This document shows positions 21,054 to 30,639 of a stretch of DNA of 64,000 bases, in pieces. The DNA is from Gordonia alkanivorans NBRC 16433 (lineage in GTDB: Bacteria > Actinomycetota > Actinomycetes > Mycobacteriales > Mycobacteriaceae). The position numbers and the translations under genes are program-made. Positions within the stretch are counted from its first letter, which is position 1; each line of letters opens with the position of its first letter. The stretch lies in assembly GCF_000225505.1 (NCBI RefSeq), contig NZ_BACI01000097.1:248001-312000 (forward strand), read 5' to 3'. Under the pieces are notes generated by a model. The model ran no database searches. It was not told the origin of the DNA and saw nothing but the letters and a program-made list of their open reading frames with translations.

Positions 21054-21469
21054 GCTGTGTCCTCTTCCGTCAGTTGTTCTCGACAGACAAACACCGCGTG
21101 ACCAGGGCAGGCTCTCGCCGGCTGAGCACATGACCGCCGTGTGAGATTCGGCAATCGACGCTGTTCATCTGTCGTTGTACGTTGGCTCGTCTCTGGAACG
21201 AACCGGTTTGCTCCGGCACCCGCGGTCGGGCGTGTCGAGTCCGTGAACCTGATCCGGCGCACGCGTTACACGCCCATTCCCCGTCAACCGGGCCTGGGAG
21301 TCATTCACCTGACCACTTCGGCGGTGTCGGCACAGAGTGCGACGTGCGTCTGCCGGTCAAGGCAACCCGACAAGTATGCAACAGAGGCGGGTGCCGATTC
21401 AAATCCGACCTCGTCACACCCGGGGACTCGGGTCCACACCGCAAACTGACTCGCGAGTAATATACGCGC
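21054..21469. other. Divergent intergenic region upstream of rpsJ
   Basis: About 415 bases that must contain the S10-operon promoter (minus strand) and the promoter of the hotdog-protein gene (plus strand). I see no gene, tRNA or clear regulatory RNA. A T-loop-like string near 21396-21412 does not fold into a tRNA. Confidence 0.5.
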
Positions 21470-21946
21470 ATGTCTTCCACCAGCTCCACCTACGCCCTGC
21501 GCAAGAAGCTCCCCGACAACGCCCTCGGGAACGTGCTGTTCTCACTCGGCCTGGTGGCCAAGGCCCCGTACTTCGGGACCGTCTTCCCTCTCGTCCAGGA
21601 GATGGAGCCCGGTTACGCCAGGGTCACCGCACCCAACTGGTTCGGCGTGCACAACCACATCGGCACCTTCCACGCGATTGCCGCGTGCAACCTTGCCGAG
21701 GCCGCGATGGGTGTGCTGATGGAAGCGACGACCCCGACGTCGCATCGCTGGATCCCGAAGGCGATGGAGACGCGGTACCTGGCAAAGGCCACCACCCGAC
21801 TCACCGCCGAAGCCCGTCTCGCCGAGCCGATCGACCTTGCCACCATCACCGAGGGCACCGACGTCACAGTGTCGGTGAGCATCGTCGACACCAAGGGGGT
21901 CGAGGTCGTCCACTGCGACATCACCACCTGGGTGACGCCCAAGTAG
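21470..21946 (+). CDS. DUF4442 / hotdog-fold thioesterase-like protein
   Basis: A 158-residue protein that looks like a DUF4442 member, a group within the hotdog-fold acyl-CoA thioesterase superfamily. It has NWFGVHNHIGTFHAIAACNL (the HNHxGT segment aligned with the active-site helix), NLAEAAMGVLMEA and a C-terminal strand VSVSIVDTKGVEVVHCDI. It is single-domain, with no signal peptide. The substrate is unknown. The stop lies against the convergent secreted-protein gene. Confidence 0.78.
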   Translation: MSSTSSTYALRKKLPDNALGNVLFSLGLVAKAPYFGTVFPLVQEMEPGYARVTAPNWFGVHNHIGTFHAIAACNLAEAAMGVLMEATTPTSHRWIPKAMETRYLAKATTRLTAEARLAEPIDLATITEGTDVTVSVSIVDTKGVEVVHCDITTWVTPK

Positions 21947-23215
21947 CTACCGGTAGCAGGCCTGCCATCCGGCGGTGCGCACCGTCTCCGCCGAACAGAA
22001 GGTCGCGCGCGGATAGTAAGGACCCATCGTCGACGCGGGGTCGGTCTTGTTCGCCTGCGACGCCTGCACGCTGTTCGGATAGAACTCCGCCGACGGCAAC
22101 ATGTTGCGGAGGAACACCACCTTCGGGACCGTCGTGCTGCCCCACGGGATGACGGTCAGATCGGAGCCGGCCACCTGTGCAGCGGTCAGGTCCGACGGTG
22201 CCGCGACCACATAGGTGTAGTAGCCGTCGGCGTCGATCCGGGTCGCGTAGTCGGCCGCACACGCGACCACCGGGTAGGGCGTCACCTTGTCGTTCTGGCA
22301 CATCGACCAGTACCGGAGCTGTTCCCCCGGGGTGGCCGGCGACTGCCCGGCCCGACTGTCGGGGAAGTTCGGCGCCTTGCCGCGAATCACTGCGACGCGG
22401 CCGGGCTGATAATTGAGCAGCGAGCCGATGTACTTGTTGTCGCCGTTGGGGAAGAGGCCCGACGTGCTCGCCGGGTTCACGAAGGTCGCCTCCTTCGCGT
22501 TGCCGGGGAGCGAGGCCGATGCGGCGTTGCCGATCGCGTCGTCGAAGACCTCGGTGAGGGTCTGTGCGATCGGTCCGTTGTAGTTGCGCGGGTTGAACGG
22601 TTGCGCGCACGGCGCGACGGGGATCTTCTGGCCGGCGATCGAGAAGGTCACGTTCGGCAGGGGAACTCCACCGTTCGGGGAGTCCGGGTCGTCGGGCACG
22701 TAGACCCGCACGATGAGGAAGCCGACAGGCACGCTCTGACCACCGGCTGGGAGTCCGCGGATCTCGTTGCGCGAGTCGTCGGCGGCACCGGGCACGACCG
22801 TCGCATGCCAGGCGCGTTTCGACGCGGGCGGTCTCACCGCAGGCGAGGCGAAGGGGTTGACGCTGCCCGCATCGGGCCGGATCTGGTTGTCACGCAGCGT
22901 GTCGACCGTGTCGAGGTCGGTGCCGTAGGTGTTGAGCGAGAAGTACCGGGCGGCCGGGAACGTCCCCGACAGACGGATCGAGTCGCCCGGTCCGAGCGCG
23001 TACGGCAGGACCCAGTAGGTCGCATTGGCATCGGGGAAGGCGACATTGAGGTCGGTGCTGTTGGACATCAGTTGCCACGCACACCCCGGGCCCGGCGCGT
23101 AGCCCTGAGGGGCTGCCGAGGCCGGCACCGGGCCGGCGGCCGCCGCCACCGCGAGCACGACGCCCACGACCACAGCGAGAATTGTTCCGACATGATGCTT
23201 GACCTGTGTGAACAA
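21947..23215 (-). CDS. Secreted protein of unknown function (DUF1214/DUF1254-like)
   Basis: A 422-residue protein with an N-terminal signal peptide (KHHVGTILAVVVGVVLAVA, cleavage probably after PASAA). The mature part has WVLPYALGPGDSIRLSGTFP and RYFSLNTYGTDLDTVDTLRD, reminiscent of DUF1214-type beta domains, and four or five cysteines, including a C-terminal pair, that could form disulphides in the envelope. I prefer the TTG at 23215 because GGAGGGAGGG lies four bases upstream; an in-frame ATG at 23272 would add an unlikely charged tail before the signal. Function unknown. Confidence 0.75.
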   Translation of the reverse strand: MFTQVKHHVGTILAVVVGVVLAVAAAAGPVPASAAPQGYAPGPGCAWQLMSNSTDLNVAFPDANATYWVLPYALGPGDSIRLSGTFPAARYFSLNTYGTDLDTVDTLRDNQIRPDAGSVNPFASPAVRPPASKRAWHATVVPGAADDSRNEIRGLPAGGQSVPVGFLIVRVYVPDDPDSPNGGVPLPNVTFSIAGQKIPVAPCAQPFNPRNYNGPIAQTLTEVFDDAIGNAASASLPGNAKEATFVNPASTSGLFPNGDNKYIGSLLNYQPGRVAVIRGKAPNFPDSRAGQSPATPGEQLRYWSMCQNDKVTPYPVVACAADYATRIDADGYYTYVVAAPSDLTAAQVAGSDLTVIPWGSTTVPKVVFLRNMLPSAEFYPNSVQASQANKTDPASTMGPYYPRATFCSAETVRTAGWQACYR

Positions 23216-23464
23216 TGACCCTCCCTCCGCCTCGCCGCGATCGTAGCCACTGCTCGACCGGTGTCGGCCCATTTCGGCGAGACGTCTGGGCCTGCCTCCC
23301 GGCGGCGATGCTCATAGGGTGAGAGATGACCCCGCCGTCGACGCCGCCCCTCCCCGGAGCGAGGCAGGGCCACGGGGTCCGCCTTGAAGTGCGGCAGTAT
23401 CGAAGAGGGACGGTATCGACCGGGAACCGACCGACAGGCGGCACCGAGCAGGAGGACAGGAATC

Positions 23465-25264
23465 ATGTGCGGAATCTGCGGCGAGATCCGTTTCGACGGC
23501 AGCGTGCCCGACGTGTCGACCGTCGACGCGATGACCTGCGAGATGACGCGCCGAGGGCCCGACGGGAGCGGTGTCTTCGCGAAAGGGTCTGTCGCTCTCG
23601 GGCATCGGCGCCTGAAGATCATCGACCTGTCCGAGAAGGGCAGCCAGCCGATGATCGACCCGGCCCTGGGACTGGCGCTCGTCTTCAACGGCTGCATCTA
23701 CAACCATCACGAGCTGCGGGCCGAACTCGAGGGGAAGGGTTACTCCTTCTTCTCCCACGCCGACAGCGAGGTGATCCTGAAGGCCTTCCACGCCTGGGGG
23801 CCCGACTGCGTGGACCATTTCATCGGCATGTTCGCGTTCGCGATCGTCGACACCGACACCGGCGTGGTGACCCTCGGTCGCGACCGTCTCGGCATCAAGC
23901 CCCTCTACCTGGCCGACACCCCGGGCCGGTTGCGCTTCGCGTCGTCGGTCCAGGCTCTGCTCCGTGCCGGTGACGTCGACACGTCGATCGATCGTGTTGC
24001 GCTGCATCACTATTTCAGCTTCCACGCGGTGGTCCCGGCCCCGCACACCATCTACAACGGCATCCGCAAGCTGCCCCCGGCCACGGTCATGGTCATCCAC
24101 CCCGACGGTCGGCGCACCGAGCGGAAGTACTGGGAGCCGAGCTTCGAGGCCCACCCCGACCGCGCGGACTGGGACGAGCAGCGATGGCATGCCGAACTCC
24201 TGGACTCGCTACGCACCTCGGTGAAGCGCCGCATGGTCGCCGACGTCCCGGTCGGCGTGCTCCTGTCCGGCGGCGTCGACTCGTCACTCGTCGTGGCATT
24301 GCTCGCCGAACAGGGACAGACCGACCTGGCCACCTTCAGCATCGGATTCGACTCGGCCGCGGGCGAATCCGGCGACGAGTACGCCTACTCCGATCTGATC
24401 GCCGACACCTTCGCGACGGATCATCACAAGATCCACATCGGCACCGACCGGTTGCTGCCCGCCATCCCCGACACCGTCGCGGCGATGGGCGAGCCGATGG
24501 TAAGTCACGACTGTGTGGCCTTCTACCTCCTGTCGCAGGAGGTCAGCAAGTCCATCAAGGTGGTCCAGTCCGGACAGGGCGCCGACGAGATCCTCGGCGG
24601 CTACAGCTGGTATCCGCCGCTGCGCGGCGTGCCGCGCCGGGACACGACCCGTGCCTACGCGAACGTCTTCTTCGACCGTGACGACGCCGACATCCGCAGC
24701 ATCCTTGCCGACGAGTACCTCCTCGAGGCCGGCTACGACCCCAGTTTCGCCTTCGCCCAGGCACACCAGTCGGCACCGGGGGCCGACACCTCGGTCGACG
24801 CGGCCCTGCGCCTCGACACCACCGTCATGCTCGTCGACGACCCGGTCAAGCGCGTCGACACGATGACTATGGCGTGGGGGCTCGAGGCCCGCGTGCCCTT
24901 CCTCGACCACGAGTTCGTCGAACTCGCCGCCACGTGCCCGGCCGAACTCAAACTCGCGCACGGGGGCAAGGGCGTTCTCAAGGAGGCGAGCCGGGCGCTC
25001 CTGCCGTCGGCGGTGATCGACCGGACCAAGGGCTACTTCCCGGTGCCCGGCATCCGCCACCTGACCGGCGGGGTGCTCGACCTCGTCAACGACACCCTCC
25101 GGTCGCAGTCCGCCGTCGACCGCGGGCTCTACCGGCCCGAGGCGCTCGACAAGCTCTTCGGTGACCCCAACGGCATCCGCACGCGCCTCGACGGCAACGA
25201 GCTCTGGCAGGTCGCGCTCCTCGAGATGTGGCTCCAGACGATGGAAGCGAACGCCCGACGGTGA
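23465..25264 (+). CDS. Asparagine-synthase-family amidotransferase (N-acetylglutaminylglutamine amidotransferase-like)
   Basis: A 599-residue two-domain enzyme. The N-terminal class II glutamine amidotransferase domain begins MCGICGEIRF (Cys2 nucleophile), with RRGPDGSG and FNGCIYNHHELR. The C-terminal AsnB synthetase domain has the PP-loop VLLSGGVDSSLV, SGQGADEILGGYSWY and LEARVPFLDHEFVELA. It closely resembles the AsnO-type amidotransferases that make the osmolyte N-acetylglutaminylglutamine amide, but the ATP-grasp/GNAT synthetase partner is not in this window, so the acceptor is uncertain. ATG at 23465. The stop overlaps the peptidase GTG (GTGA). Confidence 0.85.
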   Translation: MCGICGEIRFDGSVPDVSTVDAMTCEMTRRGPDGSGVFAKGSVALGHRRLKIIDLSEKGSQPMIDPALGLALVFNGCIYNHHELRAELEGKGYSFFSHADSEVILKAFHAWGPDCVDHFIGMFAFAIVDTDTGVVTLGRDRLGIKPLYLADTPGRLRFASSVQALLRAGDVDTSIDRVALHHYFSFHAVVPAPHTIYNGIRKLPPATVMVIHPDGRRTERKYWEPSFEAHPDRADWDEQRWHAELLDSLRTSVKRRMVADVPVGVLLSGGVDSSLVVALLAEQGQTDLATFSIGFDSAAGESGDEYAYSDLIADTFATDHHKIHIGTDRLLPAIPDTVAAMGEPMVSHDCVAFYLLSQEVSKSIKVVQSGQGADEILGGYSWYPPLRGVPRRDTTRAYANVFFDRDDADIRSILADEYLLEAGYDPSFAFAQAHQSAPGADTSVDAALRLDTTVMLVDDPVKRVDTMTMAWGLEARVPFLDHEFVELAATCPAELKLAHGGKGVLKEASRALLPSAVIDRTKGYFPVPGIRHLTGGVLDLVNDTLRSQSAVDRGLYRPEALDKLFGDPNGIRTRLDGNELWQVALLEMWLQTMEANARR

Positions 25265-27174
25265 CCGCCCTGCGTTTCGACGACCGCGGTTGGAAGACAT
25301 ACGGCGCCTCACTCTCCCCCGACGGGAGTGCGTTCGCCTACATCGTCGACGACGGCAACGGGTATCCGCGTGCCGCGCAACGTTCGCTGTCCCGGGACGG
25401 TGTCGGTGACCTGCGATGGGTCAAGCTGCGGTCCACCGGCCCGGTCCGCAAGATCGTGCACTCCACCGACAGCCGGTGGCTGGCCGTGGAGATGGCGCCC
25501 GGTGGCGGTGAGCACCACCAGGTCTGGGTCGTCACCACCGACCCCGACGACGACACCGCGCACCGGATCGCGGCCACCCGGCCGGACGGCCGGTCCTACG
25601 GGACCGTCCGCCTCGTCGGCTGGGACACCGACTGGGTGCTGCTCACCGCGATCGACCACGACGGCACCACGCATGCGTTGCGCGTCCACCCCGGGACCCA
25701 GACCACCCAAACCCTCGACCTGCGCGTCGGCAGCGAACTGATCGATTCCTGGAAGGGTGCGACGCTCGTCCGTGTCGGCCCGCGCGGCTATCACGACATG
25801 CTGCTGATCCGCCGCCGTCCCGACGCGCCCGACGACGAGGTCACGATGACGCCGCTGCTCCCCCAGGATCCCGGCGCCGTCACCGACCAGGGGTATGTCC
25901 TCGACCAGGGTTTCGATCACCCGTCACTGGTCTTCGTCCCCGCACCCAACGAACCCACCCGCGACCTCGACAGCGTCCAGGCCCTGGTGCGCAGCGACTT
26001 CGACGCGAAGTTCCCCCGTCTCCTCGGCGTCGAGGTGAGCAAGTTCGGCGTGCGGTTCCGGGTGATGGCGCAGCGCGTCGACATCGGGCTCGACGAGTTC
26101 GCCGTCAGCCACGACCAGTCCACCGTCGCCCTCTTGTGGAATGTGAAGGGCCGCAGCCAGTTGCAGATCCTGACGCTGCCCGACCAGACGCTGCACCCGC
26201 CGATCGATCTCCCCGGCGAGGTTGCCCATGACCTGTCGATCAGCGCAGCTGGTTCGGTGGTGTCGGTGACGGTGTCGAGCCCGCAGCATTCCCCGCTCGT
26301 CCACCTGATCGACGTCGCGAACCGGTCGGTGACGCCCGTCCGCGACGACGTAGTGCCCGGCGCGGGCCCGTCGAGTCTTCTCCGCCCCGAGCTCGTGGAG
26401 TTCTTCGCGCGAGACGGCATGCCGCTCTCCGGCTTTCTCTACCGACCCGCGAAGGAGAACCGCGACGAGCGGCCCGGCCCGACGCTGCTCTACTTCCACG
26501 GCGGACCCGAGGGCCAGACGCGGCCCGACTACCAGTTCCTGTTCGGTCCCCTCGTCGACGCCGGGATCACCGTCTTCGCCCCCAACGTCCGCGGCTCGTC
26601 GGGCTACGGCCGGTTGTTCTCCCACGCCGACGACCGGTACGGCCGCTACGCGGGTATCGACGATGCCGCCGACTGCGCGGAGTTCCTGTGCCGCCAGGGA
26701 ATCGCCGATCCGGACGCGGTGTACTGCTCCGGCCGTTCCTACGGCGGCTACCTGACCCTGGCCTGCCTGACCTTCCACCCCGACCTGTTCGCAGCCGGCA
26801 TCGCCATCTGCGGCATGAGTGACCTCGAGTCGTTCTTCCGCAACACCGAACCGTGGATCGCCGTCGCCGCCTACACCAAGTACGGCCATCCCGACTCGGA
26901 CCGCGAACTGCTCGCCGATCTGTCCCCCATCCACCGCATCGACGCCATGCGGGCACCGCTGCTCGTGGTGCACGGCGCACACGACACCAACGTGCCGGTC
27001 AGCGAGTCCCAACAGATCGTCGCCGAACTACAGGCCCGCGGCGCGGTCGCCGAGATGCTGATGTTCGACGACGAGGGTCACGAGATCGTCAAGCGCAGCA
27101 ACCAGCATCGGCTGACCGAGGCCGTCGCCGAGTGGATCGCCAGGTACCCGACGCGACCCGGGGTGATGCGATGA
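25261..27174 (+). CDS. S9-family serine peptidase (prolyl oligopeptidase / acylaminoacyl-peptidase type)
   Basis: A 637-residue cytosolic peptidase: an N-terminal beta-propeller (residues about 1-370) and a C-terminal alpha/beta-hydrolase domain with YFHGGPEGQTRPDYQF (oxyanion region), nucleophile motif CSGRSYGGYLTL, acid near VVHGAHDTNVP and catalytic His in DDEGHEIVKRSN. The GTG at 25261 overlaps the amidotransferase stop, so the two are coupled. In this position it may process or degrade the amidotransferase product, an inference from context only. Downstream GntR overlaps by ATGA. Confidence 0.88.
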   Translation: MTALRFDDRGWKTYGASLSPDGSAFAYIVDDGNGYPRAAQRSLSRDGVGDLRWVKLRSTGPVRKIVHSTDSRWLAVEMAPGGGEHHQVWVVTTDPDDDTAHRIAATRPDGRSYGTVRLVGWDTDWVLLTAIDHDGTTHALRVHPGTQTTQTLDLRVGSELIDSWKGATLVRVGPRGYHDMLLIRRRPDAPDDEVTMTPLLPQDPGAVTDQGYVLDQGFDHPSLVFVPAPNEPTRDLDSVQALVRSDFDAKFPRLLGVEVSKFGVRFRVMAQRVDIGLDEFAVSHDQSTVALLWNVKGRSQLQILTLPDQTLHPPIDLPGEVAHDLSISAAGSVVSVTVSSPQHSPLVHLIDVANRSVTPVRDDVVPGAGPSSLLRPELVEFFARDGMPLSGFLYRPAKENRDERPGPTLLYFHGGPEGQTRPDYQFLFGPLVDAGITVFAPNVRGSSGYGRLFSHADDRYGRYAGIDDAADCAEFLCRQGIADPDAVYCSGRSYGGYLTLACLTFHPDLFAAGIAICGMSDLESFFRNTEPWIAVAAYTKYGHPDSDRELLADLSPIHRIDAMRAPLLVVHGAHDTNVPVSESQQIVAELQARGAVAEMLMFDDEGHEIVKRSNQHRLTEAVAEWIARYPTRPGVMR

Positions 27175-27875
27175 ACCGGCGGATGACCGACCGGTTGCTC
27201 GCGCAGCTGGCGGACACCCGCACCGGCAACGAGCGTGCCAACGTGCTCGAGGAACTCCGCCGGCTGATCCTGTCCGGTGGCGCACCCCCGGGCACCCAGA
27301 TCCCGCCCGCCGAGATCGCCGACGCCTTCCAGGTCAGTCCGATACCGGTGCGCGAAGCGCTGAAGACCCTCGTCGGCGAGGGTCTTGTCGTCCATCGACC
27401 CAACGCCGGGTACCACGTCAGCCAACCGTCCACCGACGAGCTCCGCGAGATCTACTTCGTCCGTGGAACCCTCGAACAGGCCGCTCTCACCCGAGCGGTC
27501 GAGCTCATCGACGAGTCCGCACTGCAGATCGCCCGGGACCGTCACGCCGAACTCCTCGTCGCGGTGAAGTACAACGACGGCAAGGCATTCCACGATGTGT
27601 CCCGCGAGTTCCACCGCGCCCTCACCACCCCGTGCGCGATGCCGCGACTGCTCAACATGTTCGAGGCGACCTGGAACCTCACCGAACCCTTCCAGATGAT
27701 GCGGGCGGTGACCTCAGAGACCCAGGCCGCACTCAACACCGACCACGAAGACCTCCTCGACGCCTTCGCCGACCGCGACACCCCGGCGGTTCTCGAGGTC
27801 GCACGCCGGCACCACCAGCGGCTCGAAAGCGCGATCGTCGAAGCGGCCGATCTCCTCGACGTCCGCCACGACTGA
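27171..27875 (+). CDS. GntR-family transcriptional regulator (FadR/FCD type)
   Basis: A 234-residue regulator. The winged helix lies at residues about 20-85 (IPPAEIADAFQVSPIPVREALKTL, then LVVHRPNAGYHVSQPS). The C-terminal FCD helical ligand domain contains the likely metal-binding residues in SREFHRALTTPC and ARRHHQRLES. The ATG overlaps the peptidase stop (ATGA). It likely controls this run of genes and the NCS1 transporter that follows after 158 bases. The ligand could be an organic acid or amide but is not visible. Confidence 0.88.
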   Translation: MNRRMTDRLLAQLADTRTGNERANVLEELRRLILSGGAPPGTQIPPAEIADAFQVSPIPVREALKTLVGEGLVVHRPNAGYHVSQPSTDELREIYFVRGTLEQAALTRAVELIDESALQIARDRHAELLVAVKYNDGKAFHDVSREFHRALTTPCAMPRLLNMFEATWNLTEPFQMMRAVTSETQAALNTDHEDLLDAFADRDTPAVLEVARRHHQRLESAIVEAADLLDVRHD

Positions 27876-28033
27876 CCCATCCCGGGACCGTCGAATCGGG
27901 CATCCGTCGATGTGCCCAGCGGAATATATTTGCGCGTTCATCACCAGGTAACAAACCGTTCCTACTTTGGTCCCATCAGCATTTCCGCACCTGAGAGCGG
28001 TTTTCACGCTGAAAGACATGACCAGGAGACCAC

Positions 28034-29662
28034 ATGTTCACACCGACCCCTGCCGAGGCGGCACAGTCGCATCACGGCGCCGCGGGCGAGAGCGTCATCA
28101 AGGCCGGCTACGACGACCGGCTCACCAACACCGATCTCGCTCCACTGAAAGAACAGAAGTGGACCTGGTACAACATCTTCGCGTTCTGGATGTCCGACGT
28201 GCACAGCGTCGGCGGTTACGTCTTCGCCGGCAGTCTGTTCGCGCTGGGCATCGCCGCCTGGCAGGTTCTCGTCGCCCTCCTGGTCGGCATCGTGGCCGTC
28301 AACATCCTCTGCAACCTCGTCGCCAAGCCCTCGCAGGTCGCCGGCGTCCCGTACCCGGTCACGACGCGGGTGTCCTTCGGCGTCAAGGGCGCCAACATCC
28401 CGGCGATCATCCGCGGCGCGATCGCGGTCGTCTGGTACGGCATCCAGACCTACCTCGCCTCGGTCGCCTTCGGTCTGCTGGCGCTGAAGTTCTGGCCGGG
28501 TCTCGAGCCCTGGGGCGACGTCGACCAGCACGGGTTCCTGGGACTGTCGGTTCTCGGCTGGGCCGGCTTCCTCCTGATGTGGATCCTGCAGGCGTTCGTG
28601 TTCTGGAACGGCATGGACACCATCCGCAAGTTCATCGACTTCTGCGGTCCCGCTGTCTATGTCGTGATGATCGCGCTCGCCGGTTACCTGATCGCCAAGG
28701 CGGGGTGGGACAACGTGAGCCTCGATCTGTCGGTGGGTGACGGTCTCACCGGATGGTCGTCGATCACGATGATGATCAGCGCGTTCGCGCTGGTGGTCTC
28801 CTACTTCTCCGGCCCGATGCTCAACTTCGGCGACTTCTCCCGCTACGGAAAGACTTTCGGCGAGGTGAAGAAGGGCAACTTCTGGGGCCTGCCGGTCAAC
28901 TTCCTGTTCTTCTCGCTGCTCGTCGTGTGTACCGTCTCGGCGGCGGTGACGGTGATCGGCACCGACGCAGACGGCAACATCATCACCGATCCGGTCCACA
29001 TCGTCGACAAGATCGACAACACCACCGCCGCGGTGCTCGGTGTGCTGACCTTCGCCATCGCCACGATCGGCATCAACATCGTCGCCAACTTCGTGTCCCC
29101 CGCCTTCGACTTCTCGAATGTGGCCCCCACCAAGATCAGCTGGCGCACCGGAGGAATGATCGCCGCCGTCGGTTCGGTCCTGATCACCCCGTGGAATCTC
29201 TTCAACAACCCCACCGCGATCCACTACACGATGGACACGCTCGGCGCCGTGATCGGTCCACTGTTCGGCATCCTGATCGCCGATTTCTACCTGGTCAAGA
29301 AGCAGAAGATCGTCATCGACGACCTGTTCACCATGAAGCCGGAGGGCACCTACTGGTACCGCAACGGCTGGAACCCGGTCGCCGTGGGCTCGACCATCGT
29401 CGCCTCCATCCTGCCGATCTGTGTCGTCATCTTCGGCACCGCCTACCAGGCCAGCTTCACCTGGTTCATCGGCGCCGGTCTCGGCATGGCGGTCTACTGG
29501 CTCGGCATGAAATTCGTTCCCACCCACCTGATCCACGGTTCGGCACCGACCGCCCACACCACCACCGACATCGCGGTCGACGCCGCGGGTGAACCGGTCG
29601 TCGCTCCGGCCCCGGCACCGGCGGTCGCCGGTGCCATCACCGAGGAGGCACCGGGCAACTGA
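28034..29662 (+). CDS. NCS1-family nucleobase/hydantoin-type transporter
   Basis: A 542-residue protein with about 12 transmembrane helices. It has the NCS1 signatures WTWYNIFAFWMSDVHSVGGY (helix 1), VTTRVSFGVKGANIPAIIRG (helix 3) and YFSGPMLNFGDFSRYGKT. These proteins are cation- or proton-coupled importers of cytosine, allantoin, hydantoins and related compounds. The Ala/Pro-rich C-terminal tail is not part of the family core. AGGAGA precedes the ATG. Likely under the GntR encoded upstream. The substrate might relate to the amidotransferase/peptidase pair. Confidence 0.88.
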   Translation: MFTPTPAEAAQSHHGAAGESVIKAGYDDRLTNTDLAPLKEQKWTWYNIFAFWMSDVHSVGGYVFAGSLFALGIAAWQVLVALLVGIVAVNILCNLVAKPSQVAGVPYPVTTRVSFGVKGANIPAIIRGAIAVVWYGIQTYLASVAFGLLALKFWPGLEPWGDVDQHGFLGLSVLGWAGFLLMWILQAFVFWNGMDTIRKFIDFCGPAVYVVMIALAGYLIAKAGWDNVSLDLSVGDGLTGWSSITMMISAFALVVSYFSGPMLNFGDFSRYGKTFGEVKKGNFWGLPVNFLFFSLLVVCTVSAAVTVIGTDADGNIITDPVHIVDKIDNTTAAVLGVLTFAIATIGINIVANFVSPAFDFSNVAPTKISWRTGGMIAAVGSVLITPWNLFNNPTAIHYTMDTLGAVIGPLFGILIADFYLVKKQKIVIDDLFTMKPEGTYWYRNGWNPVAVGSTIVASILPICVVIFGTAYQASFTWFIGAGLGMAVYWLGMKFVPTHLIHGSAPTAHTTTDIAVDAAGEPVVAPAPAPAVAGAITEEAPGN

Positions 29663-29718
29663 CGTGACCGATTCGCCCTCGGCCGCAACACATCCCGGGG
29701 GAGGATGACAGCTGAACG

Positions 29719-29749
29719 ATCGGGCCGCGCGATCTCCCCGCGGCCCGAT
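29719..29749. terminator. Bidirectional hairpin terminator
   Basis: ATCGGGCCGCG (29719-29729) and CGCGGCCCGAT (29739-29749) form an 11-base perfect stem with a 9-base loop, between the convergent NCS1 transporter and LLM oxidoreductase genes. Few T residues follow on either strand, so termination may be only partly factor-independent. Confidence 0.75.
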
Positions 29750-29755
29750 TCGCGT

Positions 29756-30619
29756 CTACGGGGTCTGACCGAGCCCGCGCGCCGCGATCGCCTCGAGAAC
29801 GTCCATCGACGCCTTGTACGGTTCGGTGTCGCGCGGCCAGGGGACTATGACGTCGGTGAAGTCGAGTTCGGCTGCGCGGCCGACCATGTCGTCGAACAGG
29901 CCGACACTCTCGATCGGGTTGCGCGGTGCGGCCTCGAGGCTGAGGTATCGGTCGATCCGACGGCCCGGGTGCCGATCCAGTTCGCCGTCGAGGGCCGCGA
30001 CGGCCCGTCCGACAGATGCGAACCACTCGTCGAGACTTTCCGCCGCCTGGCCGGTGGTCACCCAGGCGTCGCCGTGACGGGCAGCGAACCGCACCGAGCG
30101 CGGACCGTTGCCGGCGAGCAGGAACGGCACCCGATCACGTACCGGTCCACGCCCCAGACGCATGTCCCGGGTGCGGAAGTAGCAACCGTCCGCGTCGACG
30201 TGGTCCTCGCTCAAGGTCCGGTCGAGCAGCCCGACGAACTCCTGGAATCGGTCGACCCGCTGCCCGACGGTCAGTTCAGGCTGCCCGAGCACGGCGTCGT
30301 CCGGTGTGCCACCGACACCCAGCCCCAACAGGAAGCGGCCGTCCGAGATGTCGACGAGGGTCTCGACCTCGCGCGAAAACGCCGCCGGGTGACGGAAATT
30401 CGGCGAGACCACGAAGGCACCGAGTCGGATGGTGCTCGTGACCACGGCGGCCGCCGAAAGCAGCGGCATGCAACCCGACCACAGCGAGTCCGGCAGACCT
30501 CCCCAGACGAGGTGGTCGTAGGTCCAGGCGTGGTCGAACCCCATCTCCTCGGCCAGGATCCACCGGGGTCGGGACTGCTCCCAGGTCAGGTCGGGGAGGA
30601 TGCAGATGCCGTGGCGCAC
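29756..30619 (-). CDS. LLM-class F420-dependent oxidoreductase
   Basis: A 287-residue luciferase-like (beta/alpha)8 protein. It has GICILPDLTWEQSRPRWILA, EEMGFDHAWTYDHL, and the mid-domain GRFLLGLGVGGTPDDAVLGQ. In Mycobacteriales most relatives bind F420 rather than FMN, but this cannot be proven from sequence. The substrate is unknown. The GTG start at 30619 has GTGAGC nearby. The stop faces the NCS1 terminator. Confidence 0.85.
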   Translation of the reverse strand: MRHGICILPDLTWEQSRPRWILAEEMGFDHAWTYDHLVWGGLPDSLWSGCMPLLSAAAVVTSTIRLGAFVVSPNFRHPAAFSREVETLVDISDGRFLLGLGVGGTPDDAVLGQPELTVGQRVDRFQEFVGLLDRTLSEDHVDADGCYFRTRDMRLGRGPVRDRVPFLLAGNGPRSVRFAARHGDAWVTTGQAAESLDEWFASVGRAVAALDGELDRHPGRRIDRYLSLEAAPRNPIESVGLFDDMVGRAAELDFTDVIVPWPRDTEPYKASMDVLEAIAARGLGQTP

Positions 30620-30639
30620 GGCTCACACTGTACTTCGGT

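Noticed and set aside
21361..21425. tRNA-like T-loop (GATTCAAATCC) upstream of the hotdog-protein gene
   Set aside because: The residues flanking TTCAAAT do not form the G53-C61 pair or a five-base T stem, and no matching acceptor arm exists upstream.
27985..28020. CTGAGAG string upstream of the NCS1 gene as a TPP riboswitch
   Set aside because: The other conserved TPP elements are absent and spacing is wrong.
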